From contig JAYUDN010000032.1 of NCBI GenBank assembly GCA_043739785.1, positions 1 to 62,528 on the forward strand: a stretch of 62,528 nt of DNA, given 5' to 3'. How positions within the stretch are numbered: the first letter of the stretch is position 1; every line of letters starts with the position of its first letter. The notes beneath the pieces were generated by a model. That model had not been told where the DNA came from, did not search any database, and was given only the letters and a program-made list of their open reading frames with translations. Shown piece after piece: positions 60,488-62,528 of this stretch. Source of the stretch: JAYUDN01 sp043739785. Its GTDB lineage: Bacteria > Patescibacteriota > Gracilibacteria > BD1-5 > UBA2023. Made by a program: the position numbers and the translations under genes.

Positions 60488-62528
60488 TTATGGTCTAGGA
60501 GTAAGTCAAATAAGTAATGCCTTTGCTGCTGCTATACGATTTCTAGCGCCATCGGGGACTCACTCCATACCTAAAACTTCAGCAACTATATGACGTAGCT
60601 GTTCAACAACATGATTAGAATCATCGGAATACCTTCCTAGACATTTCATTCTTTCATTAATAAGTGAATCTGTAATTGGCATCAACCAGTCGATAACTGC
60701 ACGCGAATCGAGATCTGGAGGAAATTTTCGATCTGGATGACTAACAAATGATCTACGATACGTAACTACTGAAATAGGTGGACTCGGTAAAGAGTGAAAG
60801 TTATCTCAAAATATAGCACTAAACTCATTTTTTCTGCTGGATCTATGGAGAGAGTTGATCGTCCTCATTTCTAATTGTCTGACGGGAAGTTTTGCGATTT
60901 CCTCATTTCAAAATATAAATCTTCCATCACATAAAATAGCCCAGGTACCAAGTCATAGATCTTTATCAAAATAACTCTGAAGGTCAGCATGTGTTCATTT
61001 CAAGAGCGAATCTCTTCAGAAACAACCAAGTTGTGTCATTCGAGGATCAAATCACTGCTGTATTCCTCATAGAGGCATGCCATATCATGATATATTTTCT
61101 ATTCAGAATCTTTTCAGAAGTAAGGTGGCAAATTCTTGTGCATTTGGATTAGTAGTATTAAGGAAGTATTGTGATATGGCAATTCCAGGACGGGGATCAA
61201 GAGCCGCGATGGGTCACATTATCATCGGAATAATCATTCTTACAAGATCACCTCGAGGAGTTCAATTGGCGACGTTATTTGTCCTCAGGAACTTGTTACA
61301 TAAAATCATCCACTCATCTCTCAAGTCCAAGTGTCTATAGACATTGAGTACGGTTGATTGTATATCACTGATAGGTTTAGACTCTTCGATTACTCCTGCA
61401 GTTTCTTGGGTTGTCTTCAAGTGTCTTCGCAGTTCATCGTCTGTAATAGCACGAGGTATCCAAAATTCTATATTGGTATACGCAAGTATAGATTCGGGGA
61501 GCCTTTCTCATCCGTAAATTCTCAGAAGCCTATGTGCCAAGACCGCGATAAAAACCTCAGAGGCCCCGATTGCTCCAGCATCAGAGTCTTCGAAAAGATT
61601 ACTTTTCAGTCACGGATCTCTCGTATTCGCGTTGTGATGAACATGAGATAAGAACCGATTTTTCTGCTGCCTGACCTGATCGATATATCGAGTAAGATCA
61701 GAAAAGTTTCGACTTCTCTCTGGTATTAGCACATCTTCAACCTGAAGTGTAACGTCGACTAATTCTGACCTATATTTATCATAGAGCACTTTTCATGACA
61801 TATAAAGCGCCGAATTTTCGACCTTATTCCGGTTTTTTGGAGTTCGATCATTGGTGGTTCATTTGTACTTAGAGTAAATAAGCTCATCTGCTAAGTTACA
61901 GAGGTCGTCAGCATGTTGTAGAGTTTCCTCATCAGGGCTAAGATAGGCACAGTTCACGGCAGCGATAAAGGCAAACTGTATGGTTCAGAGTTTCGCTGAT
62001 GCTTGATAGGCTATTCGATACCACTTAAGAGCATTATCGTAATCTCAAAGGTTTCGATAGGTGGTTGCAAGATTCGAAAAAAGCATCGGTATTGCTTGTC
62101 GAAGTTTCTTGACGAGGTCATCATGAAGCCCATTGGCCAAATCTTGACCATCAACAGAGGAGAAAATATCGTCGACAATATTTGCGAGTTGTACAACTTT
62201 GTTTAAGTCAGTAACTCGTTCTCAGCTATTTATACATGCAGATAGTTGGGTTCCAAGAAGATAAATCTGGTCATACTGGGAAACTAGAAATCATATTTTA
62301 CTTTGTTTCACTTCAGTTCCAGGTACTGCAGATGTGTCTACTCATCATCAAAAAACTTCCTCCCCTTCAGTATCTACCTCGTCTTGAAATCTCGTAAGAA
62401 GACTCGTAACATCGAGTAATTTTGTTAATTGAGCATGCGCCATTCATGGATCTTCTAGTAAAAGTCAAGAGGCAATAGTTTCTACTTCTTTATAACATGT
62501 TGGAGATAGATCTTCGAATTGATAAGGA
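60488..62528 (-). CDS. Large protein with a TPR unit; start beyond the right edge
   Basis: An open code-25 frame continues from the right edge to TAA at 60488-60490, giving at least 680 residues, with about 25 TGA codons. A TPR-like unit is clear: LFSNLATTYRNLGDYDNALK followed by WYRIAYQASAK. The middle includes DLTRYIDQVRQQKNRFLSHV with a following HHN motif, and the C-terminal part is Gly/Arg-rich with IDWLMPITDSLINERMKCLG. Cytoplasmic by appearance. Function unknown. In-frame ATG at 62443 may be the start, but the frame is open upstream of it. Confidence 0.7.

Noticed and set aside
1..62528. CRISPR array
   Set aside because: No set of short identical repeats with regular unique spacers was seen; the only repeats are the coding 279-bp units and the tRNA-related and esterase/sua5 duplications.

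Overview
The window comes from a bacterium that reads TGA as glycine (translation table 25), which points to the Candidatus Gracilibacteria / Absconditabacteria (BD1-5, GN02, SR1) part of the Patescibacteria (CPR). I infer this from the sequence. Under the standard code most genes here look shattered. With TGA read as Gly they close into full-length proteins, and the TGA codons fall exactly on conserved glycines: the GGCFWC site of MsrA, the GTSMSAPHVAG box of a subtilase, GVEST of Sua5, the GDGD site of a 2-oxoacid oxidoreductase and the DIGSGGG loop of RsmG. Only TAA and TAG act as stops. All CDS coordinates below use this code and often join several standard-code ORFs.

Layout. 0-10 kb: mostly plus-strand single-domain genes (YjdF-like membrane protein, PhnB/VOC proteins, SnoaL/NTF2 folds, pentapeptide-repeat protein, EVE, GFA, SRPBCC, dienelactone-hydrolase lipoprotein) with two minus-strand hypotheticals. 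10-21 kb: envelope functions (DUF1624 acyltransferase-like protein, SGNH esterase lipoprotein, SLH-esterase, O-antigen-ligase-like protein, a 1448-residue subtilase with SLH domains) and Sua5. The ligase and protease lie between two copies of a roughly 280-bp repeat that carries the end of the esterase gene and the start of sua5. 21-34 kb: a calpain-like protease, MsrA and MsrB, then an envelope methionine-sulfoxide repair block: membrane-anchored MsrA-MsrB fusion, thioredoxin lipoprotein, DipZ-type CcdA-TlpA fusion, two-component system, exported MsrB, and a divergently transcribed fasciclin protein with a very methionine-rich segment.

34-43 kb: a large secreted repeat protein, another secreted protein, and a flavinylation module (ApbE plus three FMN-binding-domain lipoproteins), followed by a YgaP-like membrane protein. 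43-45 kb: a SUKH (SMI1/KNR4) immunity-type gene and four tRNA genes (Glu, Pro, Ile, Gly), with duplicated tRNA 3' ends nearby. 44-62 kb: 2-oxoacid:ferredoxin oxidoreductase (split by a four-helix-bundle gene), a VanX-type dipeptidase with a damaged or unusual 5' end, RsmG, NYN-domain protein, TMEM175-like channel, quinone reductase, HAD phosphatase, beta-propeller protein, ABC-2 permease and its probable ATPase about 4 kb apart, DEAD-box helicase, DUF1993 protein, and a large TPR-containing protein that runs off the right edge.

The strongest leads are the methionine repair/Met-rich protein block, the flavinylation module, the tRNA-associated duplications around the SUKH gene, the calpain-like protease, and a scattered group of orphan genes sharing near-identical promoter geometry, two of which encode related 74-75-residue proteins.
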